The position numbers and the translations under genes were made by a program. The notes beneath the pieces were generated by a model. It worked only from the letters and a program-made list of their open reading frames with translations. It had not been told where the DNA came from and ran no database searches. A stretch of 64,000 nucleotides of DNA, taken from positions 186,001 to 250,000 of the forward strand of contig NZ_JACHNY010000002.1 of the NCBI RefSeq assembly GCF_014199625.1, read 5' to 3'. Positions 44,280-52,782 of the stretch are shown here, piece by piece; position 1 is the stretch's first letter, and the number at the start of each line of letters is the position of its first letter. The stretch comes from Sphingomonas abaci (lineage in GTDB: Bacteria > Pseudomonadota > Alphaproteobacteria > Sphingomonadales > Sphingomonadaceae).

Positions 44280-45314
44280 ATGGAAATGCATCTGGGGGAG
44301 CAGCCGGCCCTTCGCGTCGTTAACGTCGCGGATCTGTCGCCGGTGGGGGAGCCGTTCGTCGAGCTGTTGTCCGTGGACGACCGGCCGTTGGAATGGGCGC
44401 GATATTCGGGACTTCCGGCCAACGCGCTGGAGCGGGCGCTGCCTCGTCCGCGCGTGTCGCGATACCGCGCCGCCTGGCAGGCGACGAACGCGGCGCGCGG
44501 CGCGACGGTGCTGGTGTCGCACCTGCCCCGGATGAGCGCGGCGGTGGCCGATGCGGCGCGGTTGCGCCGGATCACCACGCCGCATCTGGCCTTCTCGTTC
44601 AACTTCACCCAGTTGCCGGCGGCAGCCGCGCGATCGCGCTTCCGCCGCAGCTTGGCGAGCATCGACCAGTTCTGCACATATACCGGCTTCGAAGCCGACC
44701 TGTATGCCGATGTCTTCGCAATCCCCCGCGCCCGGTTCCGGCCCGTGCGCTGGACGCAGGACGCGCCGGTGCCGGGCGCGGTGCACCCGATGCTGCTGCC
44801 GTCCGGCCCGTTCGTGGCGGCGGTGGGCGGCGAGGGCCGCGACTTCGCGATGCTGATCGCGGCGGCGCGGGCGTTGCCCGACGTACCGTTTGTGGTGATC
44901 GCGCGGCAGACGCCGCTGCTGATGGATCCGCCGGCGAACATGACGGTCCACTTCAATCTGCCATATGCGACCTGCTGGGGGATCGCTGCACGGGCGGCGG
45001 CGCTGCTGGTGCCGCTGCGCGATGCCAATACCTGTTGCGGGCACATCACGCTGGTCAGCGCGCGGATGCTGGGCCTGCCAATCGTCACCACGATGTCGCG
45101 CGGCACCGACGAATATACGCAAGGGTTCGCCGGCACGACCCTAGTGCCCGCCGGCTCGGTGGAGGGCTGGGTAGCGGCGATCCGGACCATCATCGCCGAT
45201 CCCGATGCGGCCCGCGCCGCCGCCGCGACCGACCGGGTCGAGGCGGCGACGCTGTACGACCGGGCGCATTGGGGCGCATATGTCGGCGATTTCGTCGCCC
45301 AGGCGCGGGCATAG
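44280..45314 (+). CDS. Glycosyltransferase-like protein, GT-B type
   Basis: 344 residues, antisense to its nrd neighbours. The N-terminal half (LRVVNVADLSPVGEPFVELL, GATVLVSHLPRMSAAVADAA, FNFTQLPAAAARSRFRRSLA) is not a recognised motif set. The C-terminal half has VVIARQTP, YATCWGIAARAAALLVPLRD, GHITLVSARMLGLPIVTTMS and RGTDEYTQGFAGTTLVPAGS, which matches the donor-binding half of GT4-like enzymes without the full E-x7-E motif. Likely a cytosolic transferase modifying an envelope glycan together with the acyltransferase nearby. Start ATG 44280 is 98 nt from the nrdB start, divergent. Confidence 0.6.
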   Translation: MEMHLGEQPALRVVNVADLSPVGEPFVELLSVDDRPLEWARYSGLPANALERALPRPRVSRYRAAWQATNAARGATVLVSHLPRMSAAVADAARLRRITTPHLAFSFNFTQLPAAAARSRFRRSLASIDQFCTYTGFEADLYADVFAIPRARFRPVRWTQDAPVPGAVHPMLLPSGPFVAAVGGEGRDFAMLIAAARALPDVPFVVIARQTPLLMDPPANMTVHFNLPYATCWGIAARAAALLVPLRDANTCCGHITLVSARMLGLPIVTTMSRGTDEYTQGFAGTTLVPAGSVEGWVAAIRTIIADPDAARAAAATDRVEAATLYDRAHWGAYVGDFVAQARA

Positions 45315-45315
45315 G

Positions 45316-45516
45316 TCATGACGCGACCGTCCACCGCCACAGCGCGGTGGCGGACGCGCCGAGCATGATCGCGGCAGCCGTCGCCATCACGCCGCTCATC
45401 CGAAAGACGTAGCGCTTCGCTTCCGACAGCGGCGTGCGCAGCCGGAGCAGCAATCCCACGCCGATCCCACCGGACAGCGCGGCGACCGCATACATGATGG
45501 CGATGCTCCATGTCAT
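45316..45516 (-). CDS. Small two-helix membrane protein
   Basis: 66 residues: helix 1 MTWSIAIMYAVAALSGGIGV, a loop LRLRTPLSEAKRYVFR, helix 2 SGVMATAAAIMLGASATALW. Its ATG overlaps the acyltransferase stop (ATGA), so it is translated as a partner. It ends 1 nt from the convergent glycosyltransferase. No named family; probably an accessory of the acyltransferase. Confidence 0.7.
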   Translation of the reverse strand: MTWSIAIMYAVAALSGGIGVGLLLRLRTPLSEAKRYVFRMSGVMATAAAIMLGASATALWRWTVAS

Positions 45517-46634
45517 CGGCCCATCATCCGGATCGCGCCGCCACCGACCAGACCGATGACTAGCAGCGAGTAGGCCGCGATCATCGCCGTCCGGCCGTGC
45601 GCGGGCGTGTACCAGCCGTCTCGCCGCGCCATCACCTGCCGGTCGATCACGAACCAGCTCGCGATCGCCACCGCGAGCGAGGCGAGAAAGGTCAGCGCGA
45701 GGACCGGGCCACGCCCCAGGTCACCGATCTGATGCAGCAGGACGTTGGTGGCGAAACCGCCGATCCACTGGTTGAGATAAAGCGGATAGGAAATAGCGCC
45801 GGCGAATACCGCGATCGCCAGCCGTCGGCCGGGCATGGCGAGTGCCAGGACCACGAGTACGGCGAAGATGGCATGAAGCGCCATCACGTCCCAGCGCCAC
45901 ATCAGCGCCAGCACGATGCAGGCTCCCGCCGCCAGCGTCAGGTGACGCGGCCAGCGGCCGGTCACCAGCGGCCGGCGCTGATGCACCACGGCCGCCAGCA
46001 CGCCCAGCGCGATCGGGGCGAAGCGCGAGGGCAGCGCCATAAGTACGGCGGCGACGACCAGCCAGGGCCACGCCTTACGGCCGAACGGAAGCAGGATCAT
46101 GAGCAGTGGCGCCGCGAGATAGAACTGCTCCTCGACGGAGATGCTCCAGAAGTGATTGCCGGTGCCGCCCAGCGGCATCTCCGTCAGCGCCTGGGGGAAG
46201 CGGGTGAAGGTGTAATGGGTGAAGGTGGCATCGTAGAAAAGGTACTTCAGCCAATCGAGCGAGAAGCCCTCTTTCGCCAGCGCGAGCGCATAGAGCAGCG
46301 CGGCACAGGCGAAATACGGCGCCCAAATCCGCGTAGACCGATTGTAGAAGAAGCGGGGCAGGTCAGACCGGGGGGTCTTCAGCAGGATGCCGCCGATCAG
46401 CCAGCCCGAGAGCGCCAGGAACACGTCCACCGCCAGACCGCCCCCCAATGGGCCGGGAAAGTGAACGCCCGAATGGTCGAGCAGCACGATCGAAGCCAAC
46501 ACGAAGCGCAACCAGTCGAAGGCCGGATATTGCGCAACCTTTCGCATCTCAGGATTGGTTCGTGCCGCTTGCGCCGGATTCAGCACGTCGAGCGTCGAGG
46601 CCGGTATGGTGGCGCCAGGAATATCGATGCTCAT
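45513..46634 (-). CDS. Acyltransferase 3 family membrane protein (OafA-like)
   Basis: 373 residues from ATG 46634; ATG 46649 is equally in frame and neither has a strong ribosome site. About ten membrane helices. Family motifs: FDWLRFVLASIVLLDHSGVH with the catalytic His, GGGLAVDVFLALSGWLIGGI, FYNRSTRIWAPYFACAALLY (the R-x-x-R-I pattern) and HFWSISVEEQFYLAAPLLMI. Transfers an acetyl or similar group to a periplasmic or surface glycan. Coupled to the 66-residue membrane protein downstream. Divergent from the DUF2171 gene. Confidence 0.88.
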   Translation of the reverse strand: MSIDIPGATIPASTLDVLNPAQAARTNPEMRKVAQYPAFDWLRFVLASIVLLDHSGVHFPGPLGGGLAVDVFLALSGWLIGGILLKTPRSDLPRFFYNRSTRIWAPYFACAALLYALALAKEGFSLDWLKYLFYDATFTHYTFTRFPQALTEMPLGGTGNHFWSISVEEQFYLAAPLLMILLPFGRKAWPWLVVAAVLMALPSRFAPIALGVLAAVVHQRRPLVTGRWPRHLTLAAGACIVLALMWRWDVMALHAIFAVLVVLALAMPGRRLAIAVFAGAISYPLYLNQWIGGFATNVLLHQIGDLGRGPVLALTFLASLAVAIASWFVIDRQVMARRDGWYTPAHGRTAMIAAYSLLVIGLVGGGAIRMMGR

Positions 46635-46690
46635 GCCACCATCTCGCATTCAGTGCGTTTGGCCACCGAACCCCACACAGGAGATTGCAG

Positions 46691-46942
46691 ATGGTCGACG
46701 CCACCCAGATCAAGGAACATGCCGAAGTCATCGGTGCCGACGGCGTGCATATCGGCACCGTCGACCATGTCGAAGGCGACCGGATCAAGCTGACCAAGAA
46801 CGACTCGCCCTCGACCGAGGATGGGCAGGGTGCCAAGCATCATTATCTGCCGATCGGTCTGGTCGCCGAGGTCGAAGGCGACACGGTCCGCCTGTCGGCG
46901 ACTGCGCAGAACGCGCAGGACATGTTCGAAACCGCCGAGTGA
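46691..46942 (+). CDS. DUF2171 domain protein
   Basis: 83 residues, AGGAGA 8 nt before the ATG. MVDATQIKEHAEVIGADGVH, GTVDHVEGDRIKLTKNDS and HHYLPIGLVAEVEGDTVRLS fit the DUF2171 pattern, a small PRC-barrel-like beta fold common in sphingomonads, with the IKEHMEVxGADGxHVGTVD start. Role unknown; often near stress genes. An in-frame extension to 46448 overlaps the divergent acyltransferase and is not used. Confidence 0.85.
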   Translation: MVDATQIKEHAEVIGADGVHIGTVDHVEGDRIKLTKNDSPSTEDGQGAKHHYLPIGLVAEVEGDTVRLSATAQNAQDMFETAE

Positions 46943-46949
46943 CGCGGCG

Positions 46950-46976
46950 TCGTCCCGGCGCATCACGCCGGGACGA
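46950..46976. terminator. Strong hairpin between convergent DUF2171 gene and nrdA
   Basis: TCGTCCCGGCG (46950-46960), loop CATCA, CGCCGGGACGA (46966-46976): perfect 11-bp arms just after the DUF2171 stop. The next T-rich run is missing on both sides, so it may block RNases or act with Rho rather than as a classic intrinsic terminator. Confidence 0.6.
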
Positions 46977-47154
46977 GCATAGGACGCAGCAGGGGCGATG
47001 CCGGGCGACCGGCGTCGCCCTTCGCCTTTTGCGTTCCGGCGATCATCCTGGCGCTGCTCGTTGCCCATGCTGCTGCCCCGCTCGTCGGCCCAAGGGCCGG
47101 GTCGCCGGAGCATGCCACTCCGCGGCCCGACCCGCATTTCCCGTCCCTATGCCG

Positions 47155-49152
47155 TCACTGGCAAGCCAGGCACTCGTCGTAATCGGTGGTCTCGCCGAGC
47201 GAGAACTTCGGCGTGTCGATGGTATTGTCCGCCTCGACCCCGCCCTGGCCTTCGGACCCGGCGAAACCGGCGCGCTGCACCGACTTGGAGCGGAGATAAT
47301 AGAGCGACTTGATGCCCAGCTCCCAAGCGCGGAAATGGAGCATCAGCAGGTCCCACTTCTCCACGTCCGCCGGGATGAACAAATTCAGCGATTGCGCCTG
47401 ATCGATATAGGGCGTGCGGTCACCGGCCAGTTCGAGCAACCAGCGCTGGTCGATCTCGAAGCTGGTCTTGTAGCAATCCTTTTCCTCTTGCGAGAGGAAG
47501 TCGAGATGCTGGACCGAGCCGCCATGTTCCAGGATCGAGTTCCACACCGCATCGGTGTTCTTCGACTTTTCGTTGAACAGCTTCTCCAGATAGGGATTCT
47601 TGATCGAGAAGCTGCCCGACAGCGTCTTATGCGTGTAGATATTGGCGGGGATCGGCTCGATGCAGGCGCTGGTGCCGCCGCAGATGATCGAGATCGACGC
47701 GGTCGGCGCGATCGCCATCTTGCACGAGAAGCGCTCCATCACGCCGGCATCCGCCGCATCGGGGCAGGGCCCGCGCTCGGCCGCCAACGTCATCGACGCC
47801 TGGTTCACCTGCGCGTTGATGTGCTTGAAGATCTTCAGGTTCCACGACTTGGCCATTGCCCCTTCGAAGGGCAGGCCGCGGGCCTGGAGGAAGGAGTGGA
47901 AGCCCATCACGCCCAGGCCCACCGACCGCTCGCGGCCCGCCGAATAGGCGGCGCGCTCCATGCCGGGCTCGTGCCGGTCGATATAGTCCTGCAGCACGTT
48001 GTCGAGGAAGCGCATCACATCCTCGATGAACTGCTTGTCGTCCTTCCACTGGTCCCAGGTTTCCAGGTTGAGCGACGACAGGCAGCAGACCGCGGTGCGG
48101 TCGTTGCCCAGATGGTCGCGACCGGTGGGCAGCGTGATTTCCGAACAGAGATTGGATGTCGACACCTTCAGGCCCAGGTCGCGATGATGCTTGGGCATGG
48201 TCGAGTTCACATGGTCGGCGAAGACGATATAGGGCTCGCCAGTCTGGAGCCGGGTCTCGACCAGCTTCTGGAACAGCGAGCGCGCATCGACCGTGGCGCG
48301 CACCTCGCCGGTCTTGGGGCTCTTCAACTCCCATTCGCGACCGTCGCGCACCGCCTCCATGAAGGCGTCGGGGATCAGCACGCCGTGATGCAGGTTGAGC
48401 GCCTTGCGATTGAAGTCGCCCGAGGGCTTGCGGATCTCCAGGAACTCCTCGATCTCCGGGTGCGACACGTCGAGATAGCAGGCCGCCGAGCCGCGCCGCA
48501 GCGAGCCCTGGCTGATCGCCAGCGTCAGCGAGTCCATCACCCGGACGAAGGGGATGATGCCGCTGGTCTTGCCGTTCAGGCCGACCGGCTCGCCGATGCC
48601 GCGCACCTGCCCCCAATAGGTGCCGATGCCGCCGCCGCGCGAGGCGAGCCAGACATTCTCGTTCCAGGTGTCGACGATGCCGTTCAGGCTGTCGGGCACC
48701 GAGTTGAGATAGCAGGAGATGGGCAGGCCGCGCCCGGTGCCGCCATTGGACAGCACCGGCGTCGCCGGCATGAACCATAGCCGCGAGATATAGTCGTAGA
48801 TGCGCTGCGCATGGGCGGCGTCATCGGCGTAGGCGGAGGCGACGCGGACGAACAGGTCCTGATAGCTTTCGCCCGGCAGCAGGTAACGGTCGTTCAGCGT
48901 CTCCTTGCCGAAGTCGGTCAGGAGCGAGTCGCGGCTGTGATCGACATCCAGCGCATAGGGCTGGGGCGCGATCGACTTGCTGTCGAGCGCCGCCGGGGCC
49001 TTCGCACCCGCGCCAGTCGGCTCGGCGGTGGGCGTCGCGGCCAGCTCTGCGGTGGAGGTGGCCGCAGCCTTGGCGGTGGCCAGGGCGACGGCTTCGAGCA
49101 AATCCATGGTGTCGGTGGTCATATCGCTGTCCCGGCCATCCCTATAATCCAT
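47155..49152 (-). CDS. nrdA: Class Ia ribonucleotide reductase, alpha subunit, without ATP-cone
   Basis: 665 residues from ATG 49152 (GAAGAGG 6 nt upstream); ATG 49122 is the other candidate. Active-site cysteines: ISCYLNSVP, STSNLCSEITLPTG (the N-x-C-x-E radical Cys and Glu), CCLSSLNLETW and the C-terminal YDECLACQ redox pair. GIKSLYYLRSKS holds the two radical-transfer tyrosines. E. coli NrdA has about 760 residues with an N-terminal ATP-cone; here the first 80 residues are Ala/Thr/Pro-rich (EAVALATAKAAATSTAELAA) with no ATP-cone motif, so dATP inhibition through a cone is not expected. Separated from nrdB by about 3 kb. Confidence 0.95.
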   Translation of the reverse strand: MDYRDGRDSDMTTDTMDLLEAVALATAKAAATSTAELAATPTAEPTGAGAKAPAALDSKSIAPQPYALDVDHSRDSLLTDFGKETLNDRYLLPGESYQDLFVRVASAYADDAAHAQRIYDYISRLWFMPATPVLSNGGTGRGLPISCYLNSVPDSLNGIVDTWNENVWLASRGGGIGTYWGQVRGIGEPVGLNGKTSGIIPFVRVMDSLTLAISQGSLRRGSAACYLDVSHPEIEEFLEIRKPSGDFNRKALNLHHGVLIPDAFMEAVRDGREWELKSPKTGEVRATVDARSLFQKLVETRLQTGEPYIVFADHVNSTMPKHHRDLGLKVSTSNLCSEITLPTGRDHLGNDRTAVCCLSSLNLETWDQWKDDKQFIEDVMRFLDNVLQDYIDRHEPGMERAAYSAGRERSVGLGVMGFHSFLQARGLPFEGAMAKSWNLKIFKHINAQVNQASMTLAAERGPCPDAADAGVMERFSCKMAIAPTASISIICGGTSACIEPIPANIYTHKTLSGSFSIKNPYLEKLFNEKSKNTDAVWNSILEHGGSVQHLDFLSQEEKDCYKTSFEIDQRWLLELAGDRTPYIDQAQSLNLFIPADVEKWDLLMLHFRAWELGIKSLYYLRSKSVQRAGFAGSEGQGGVEADNTIDTPKFSLGETTDYDECLACQ

Positions 49153-49546
49153 CGCACGCCTCTTCCACCTTTTGTTCCCGGTCCGTTCGAATCGGCGCAC
49201 GCCATTCGTCTACCACCTCCGCTAAGTCGCGGGGAGAACAAAAGAAGTCCATCGGTAGCGGAGCTACCGGCTGATCCGGTTTGCGTGGACAACGCGGACA
49301 CCATCTCTTGGGTCCATCGATCGTCTGCGCCCCAACTGATTGTGGCAAAGCGGTGTGGGAGGCAAGCGTATAATCGTCTTGACAGGCGGTGCCGCCGAGC
49401 GGTCCGCAGCGCCCGGCCTGCCGCGACGCGTGGTTCTCCGCCGCTTCCATCATGCGCAAGAGGAATTAGCCGAAAGACAAATATTTTTCGGGGGTGGCGG
49501 TCGTCGAGATGGCATCGGCGGCGAGGGGCGTCGGCATCCCGACTCG
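49153..49546. other. 394-bp region upstream of nrdA
   Basis: It holds the nrdA leader and promoter. I see no NrdR box of the ACACnATATnTnGTGT form. It contains the hairpin at 49253-49269 (listed separately), and CCGAAA (49470-49475) with TTTCGG (49486-49491) around 10 nt of A+T-rich sequence that may be another small operator. A 105-codon minus-strand frame spans much of it (49459-49142) and overlaps the nrdA start by 11 nt; it lacks a domain and is not called. Confidence 0.45.
49253..49269. promoter_or_regulatory. Hairpin in the nrdA leader region
   Basis: CGGTAGC, GGA, GCTACCG: perfect 7-bp arms with a 3-nt loop, about 100 nt before the nrdA ATG. On the minus strand the stem is followed, after seven bases, by CTTCTTTTGTTC, so it could act as an attenuator in the nrdA 5' leader. 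Confidence 0.4.
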
Positions 49547-49939
49547 TCAGGCCGCGGCGGGGTGGTCGCGCCGGGGCAGGAATTTGCCGGTGGTCCGGTC
49601 CAGCCCGCGCGCGGTGACGATATCGATCAGCGTGACCGCCCCGACAAAGGCGAGCGCCCCCCAGATCCGGCCGTTGCGCGGCGACCGCCGCGCCGCCAGG
49701 CCGAGCGTCCCCAGATCCATGGCGTCGCCCGCCACCCGGTTCCAGACATTGGCCGACGCGGCCGGCGCGGCGATCAGGCTGGCCCCGGCCAGCAGCTCGC
49801 GCGCGCCGAAACCCTTGATCAAGCCCTCATGCCCCTCGGCATCCAGCGCACGCGCGATCCGGCGCGCGCCAAACAGTTCGGCCGCGCCCAGCGCCAGCGA
49901 GAACATGCCAAGCCCCGCGCCCAGTGTCTTGTAGATCAT
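49547..49939 (-). CDS. Small membrane protein, DUF4267/cyclase-dehydrase-like
   Basis: 130 residues from ATG 49939 (GGAGAAAG upstream); an earlier in-frame codon adds a basic tail. Hydrophobic stretches at residues 4-22 (TLGAGLGMFSLALGAAELF), 45-62 (FGARELLAGASLIAAPAA) and 95-112 (IWGALAFVGAVTLIDIVTA). GLIKGFGARELLAGASL and NVWNRVAGDAMDLGTLGLAA resemble a membrane domain often fused to or beside cyclase/dehydrase-type proteins. Function unknown. Confidence 0.7.
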   Translation of the reverse strand: MIYKTLGAGLGMFSLALGAAELFGARRIARALDAEGHEGLIKGFGARELLAGASLIAAPAASANVWNRVAGDAMDLGTLGLAARRSPRNGRIWGALAFVGAVTLIDIVTARGLDRTTGKFLPRRDHPAAA

Positions 49940-50023
49940 CGTCTTTCTCCGTTGCGATCGCTTCGGCAACGGCACGGTTCAAGGCGCGTTCCAATGGAAC
50001 ATCGGTGCCTTATCGTGGCTCAG

Positions 50024-50494
50024 TTACATCGCGCGACGCAGCGGGCGGGCGGGCGTGGAGAGCAGGCGCTGTAGGTCGAGGGGCTGCGCGAACTGGAGCC
50101 CGGCGCGGCCGTCCGCCGCCCAGCAGATCCGCGCGGCGAACATCTGGTTCTCGACCAGCTCGATCAGCAGCTCGACTCCGATCGGCGCCTGGTCGACTGT
50201 CAGCCCGTCGATCATCGCCCCGCCAGGCGAGATGTCGCGGATGCGCACGTCGCGCTCGACCCCGTCCAGTGAAACGCGCGAGGGACGGAACACCTTGGTC
50301 CGTTCCGCGCGGGTGACGCGGACGCCGGTCGCCACCGCCTGGCCCGCGCGGGCGGTGAGCATCGCCACCGCCTCGGTGCAGCGCATTGGCCGGCCATAGA
50401 CATAGCCCTGGATATGGCTGCATCCTAGGTCGCGGATCATCAGCACCTCGTCCTGTGCCTCGACCCCTTCCGCGGTGGTCTCCATGCCCAGCGT
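50024..50494 (-). pseudogene. Detached 3' part of GGDEF-EAL-PilZ gene
   Basis: Directly after the TAA at 50497-50495 the same frame continues as TLGMETTAEGVEAQDEVLMI and RDLGCSHIQGYVYGRPM, the last two conserved EAL segments, then a PilZ-like domain (RTKVFRPSRVSLDGVERDVR, IRDISPGGAMIDGL, ENQMFAARICWAADGRAGLQ). An ATG at 50485 could restart translation and give a 153-residue EAL-tail/PilZ fragment, but no ribosome site is visible there. Read through the stop, the gene would be 50024-52642. Confidence 0.8.
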
Positions 50495-52642
50495 TTACGC
50501 CAGGGTGACGATGGCGCGGATGATCGCGATGTTGCGGCTGCCGGGCTGGGCCGCGCCGCGCACGAAGCTTTGATCGATCTTGATCTTGTCGAACGGAGCC
50601 GAGCGCAGATAGCCCAGCGACGAATAGCCGGTGCCGAAATCGTCGAGCGACAGCCGCACGCCCAGCGCCTTTAGCGAGCGGAACATCGCGTCCGACGAGC
50701 GCGTGTCGTCGAGGAACACGCCCTCGGTGATCTCCAGCTCCAGCCGGCCGGGGACGAGGCCGGAGCGGGCCAGCGCGCTCGTGACGATGGTCGGCAGCTG
50801 CGGGTTGGCGAACTGCACCGGCGAGACGTTGACCGCGACGCAGACATCCTCCGGCCAGGTCGCCGCTTCCAGGCAGGCGGTGCGCAGCACCCATTCGCCC
50901 AGCGCTTCGATCAGCCCGCATTCCTCGGCCACTGGGATGAAGTCGGCGGGTGACACGGGCCCGCGCGTGGGATGGTCCCAGCGGACCAGCGCCTCATAGC
51001 CGACGATCCGTTCGTCCAGCGCCGAGACCACCGGCTGGTAGCAGAGGTGGAACGCGCCGTTGGCCAGCGCCTGGCGCAGATCCTCCTCCAACGCCTGGCG
51101 GTTGCGCGCGCCCTCCAGCATCTGCTCGGCATAGAAGCGGTGGACGCCGCGGCCATCGGCCTTGGCAGCATAGAGGGCAAGATCGGCGTTGCGGATCAGC
51201 GTCTCCGAATCGCTGCCGTCATAGGGGGCGATGGCGACGCCGATCGAACAGCCGATGGTGACCGAGGTGCCGCCCAACCGATAGGGCATGGACAGGGCCC
51301 CGATCAGCTCGGTCGCCAGCGTCGCCAGCGTGTCGCGGCACTGGGTGCCGGGCAGCAGCACCTGGAACTCGTCGCCGCCCAGCCGCCCGACCAGCCCGGC
51401 ATCGCCAACCCCGCGCGACAGACGCTGCGCCACCTGCTTCAGCAGATCGTCGCCGGCCTGGTGGCCGAGCGTGTCGTTGACCGCCTTGAACCGGTCGAGA
51501 TCCATCAGGAACAGTGCGTTGGGGCGACCGCCGCCCTGTGCCTGGGCCAGGGTCTTGTCGATTGACAGCCGCATCCGCTGGCGGTTCGCCAGGCCGGTCA
51601 ACCCGTCAAACAGGGCCAGCCGGGTGATCTCGGCTTCCGAGCGACGGCGCTCGGTCAGGTCGGTGCCCGAGCCGATGAACCCCTGAAAGCGGCCCAGTTC
51701 GTCGATCACCGGTCGGCCCGACATCGACCACCAGCGTTCGCCAGCGTCATCCTGCGCCGCGCGCACCGAATAGTCGGAAAAGGAGGTGCGCGACGACAAG
51801 TGGAAGGCGAGGGTGCGCTCGGTCGCCGGGGTCGCGCTGTCCATGTGGAAGACCTCGGTCAGCGCTCGGCCGAGCGGCGCGGGGCCGAAACCGGCGATCG
51901 CATCCGCCACCCGCGCCGAAATGTAGACGATCCGCCCGTCGCGATCGACTTCCCAGAACCAGCCGGTGCCCTGATCCTCGAACTCGGCGATCATCTTGGC
52001 GGCGAACGCTCCCTCCATCGCGCGCACCGTGTCGGCGCGGGTGGTCGCCCGGTCCAGCCGCACGAGGCGCAGCGTGCCGGTGAACAGGATCAGCAGCACG
52101 GTCGCGATGCCGGCCACGGTGCTGACCAGCCCCATATGCGGGGCCATCGCCAGCACCATGCCGGCGGCATAGCCGATCATCGCCGGCCGGATCGGATAGA
52201 GCGCCAGTGCCGACAGCGCGAGCGCGCCGGTGGCCAAGACGATCGCGGTCTGCGAGATCATGCCGTCGCTGTCATGCACCACCATCCATTGCAGCGTGAC
52301 CAGCGCTCCGCCGATCACCGACGCCAACAGCGTCGCGCCTCGCGCGCGCAGATGCGATCGCCAGGCGGACGCCGGCATCTGGACGATGGCGAAGGCATAG
52401 AGCGAGGTGACGACCAGCAGCGCCGACAGGCCGAGCACGGCGAGCGATCCCATCAGCGCGACGCTGGCGGTGACGGCGGACAGCCCCTGGAACGCCATGG
52501 CGAGCGGCCACAGCGCCGCGACCTGCGCCAGCCGGCGGACCTGACGGCCGCCATGTTCCATCTCATCCTCGGCCAGCCCGAGCAGAACGGCCAATGACGG
52601 ACGATCGTCATCGGGGACGAGGGCATTGGCGCGGTTCCGCAT
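50495..52642 (-). CDS. Membrane-bound PAS-GGDEF-EAL protein, truncated by nonsense codon
   Basis: 715 residues to the stop. Residues 40-195: seven or so membrane helices (a MASE-like sensor); 215-330: PAS/PAC (GWFWEVDRDGRIVYISARVA, FIGSGTDLTERRR); 335-505: GGDEF with intact LGGDEF (421-426), so diguanylate cyclase activity is possible; 520-715: EAL with YEALVRW (E550), N605 (VNVSP), E637 (LEITEG), D667-D668 (LDDFGTGYSS) and KIKIDQSFVRG. The expected continuation LAE-LG-TAEGVE is broken: the Glu codon is TAA. The missing Glu and Gln ligands mean the truncated EAL should not hydrolyse cyclic-di-GMP. The PilZ domain is also lost. Confidence 0.85.
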   Translation of the reverse strand: MRNRANALVPDDDRPSLAVLLGLAEDEMEHGGRQVRRLAQVAALWPLAMAFQGLSAVTASVALMGSLAVLGLSALLVVTSLYAFAIVQMPASAWRSHLRARGATLLASVIGGALVTLQWMVVHDSDGMISQTAIVLATGALALSALALYPIRPAMIGYAAGMVLAMAPHMGLVSTVAGIATVLLILFTGTLRLVRLDRATTRADTVRAMEGAFAAKMIAEFEDQGTGWFWEVDRDGRIVYISARVADAIAGFGPAPLGRALTEVFHMDSATPATERTLAFHLSSRTSFSDYSVRAAQDDAGERWWSMSGRPVIDELGRFQGFIGSGTDLTERRRSEAEITRLALFDGLTGLANRQRMRLSIDKTLAQAQGGGRPNALFLMDLDRFKAVNDTLGHQAGDDLLKQVAQRLSRGVGDAGLVGRLGGDEFQVLLPGTQCRDTLATLATELIGALSMPYRLGGTSVTIGCSIGVAIAPYDGSDSETLIRNADLALYAAKADGRGVHRFYAEQMLEGARNRQALEEDLRQALANGAFHLCYQPVVSALDERIVGYEALVRWDHPTRGPVSPADFIPVAEECGLIEALGEWVLRTACLEAATWPEDVCVAVNVSPVQFANPQLPTIVTSALARSGLVPGRLELEITEGVFLDDTRSSDAMFRSLKALGVRLSLDDFGTGYSSLGYLRSAPFDKIKIDQSFVRGAAQPGSRNIAIIRAIVTLA

Positions 52643-52782
52643 GGGACACGCCTAGAAGGCCGCTGGTTATCGCCCGCGCAACGGGGATGGTTGACGGCGC
52701 ATTAGGATGGAGCCGGTTCGGATCGATCGGATCGGGGCGCCCCGCGTTGCGTTATGGCGCGCCTTGTCGCACAAGCGCGACC

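Noticed and set aside
49142..49459. 105-codon minus-strand frame overlapping the nrdA start by 11 nt
   Set aside because: No ribosome site, no domain, Cys/Arg/Pro-rich low-similarity product; more likely nrdA leader.
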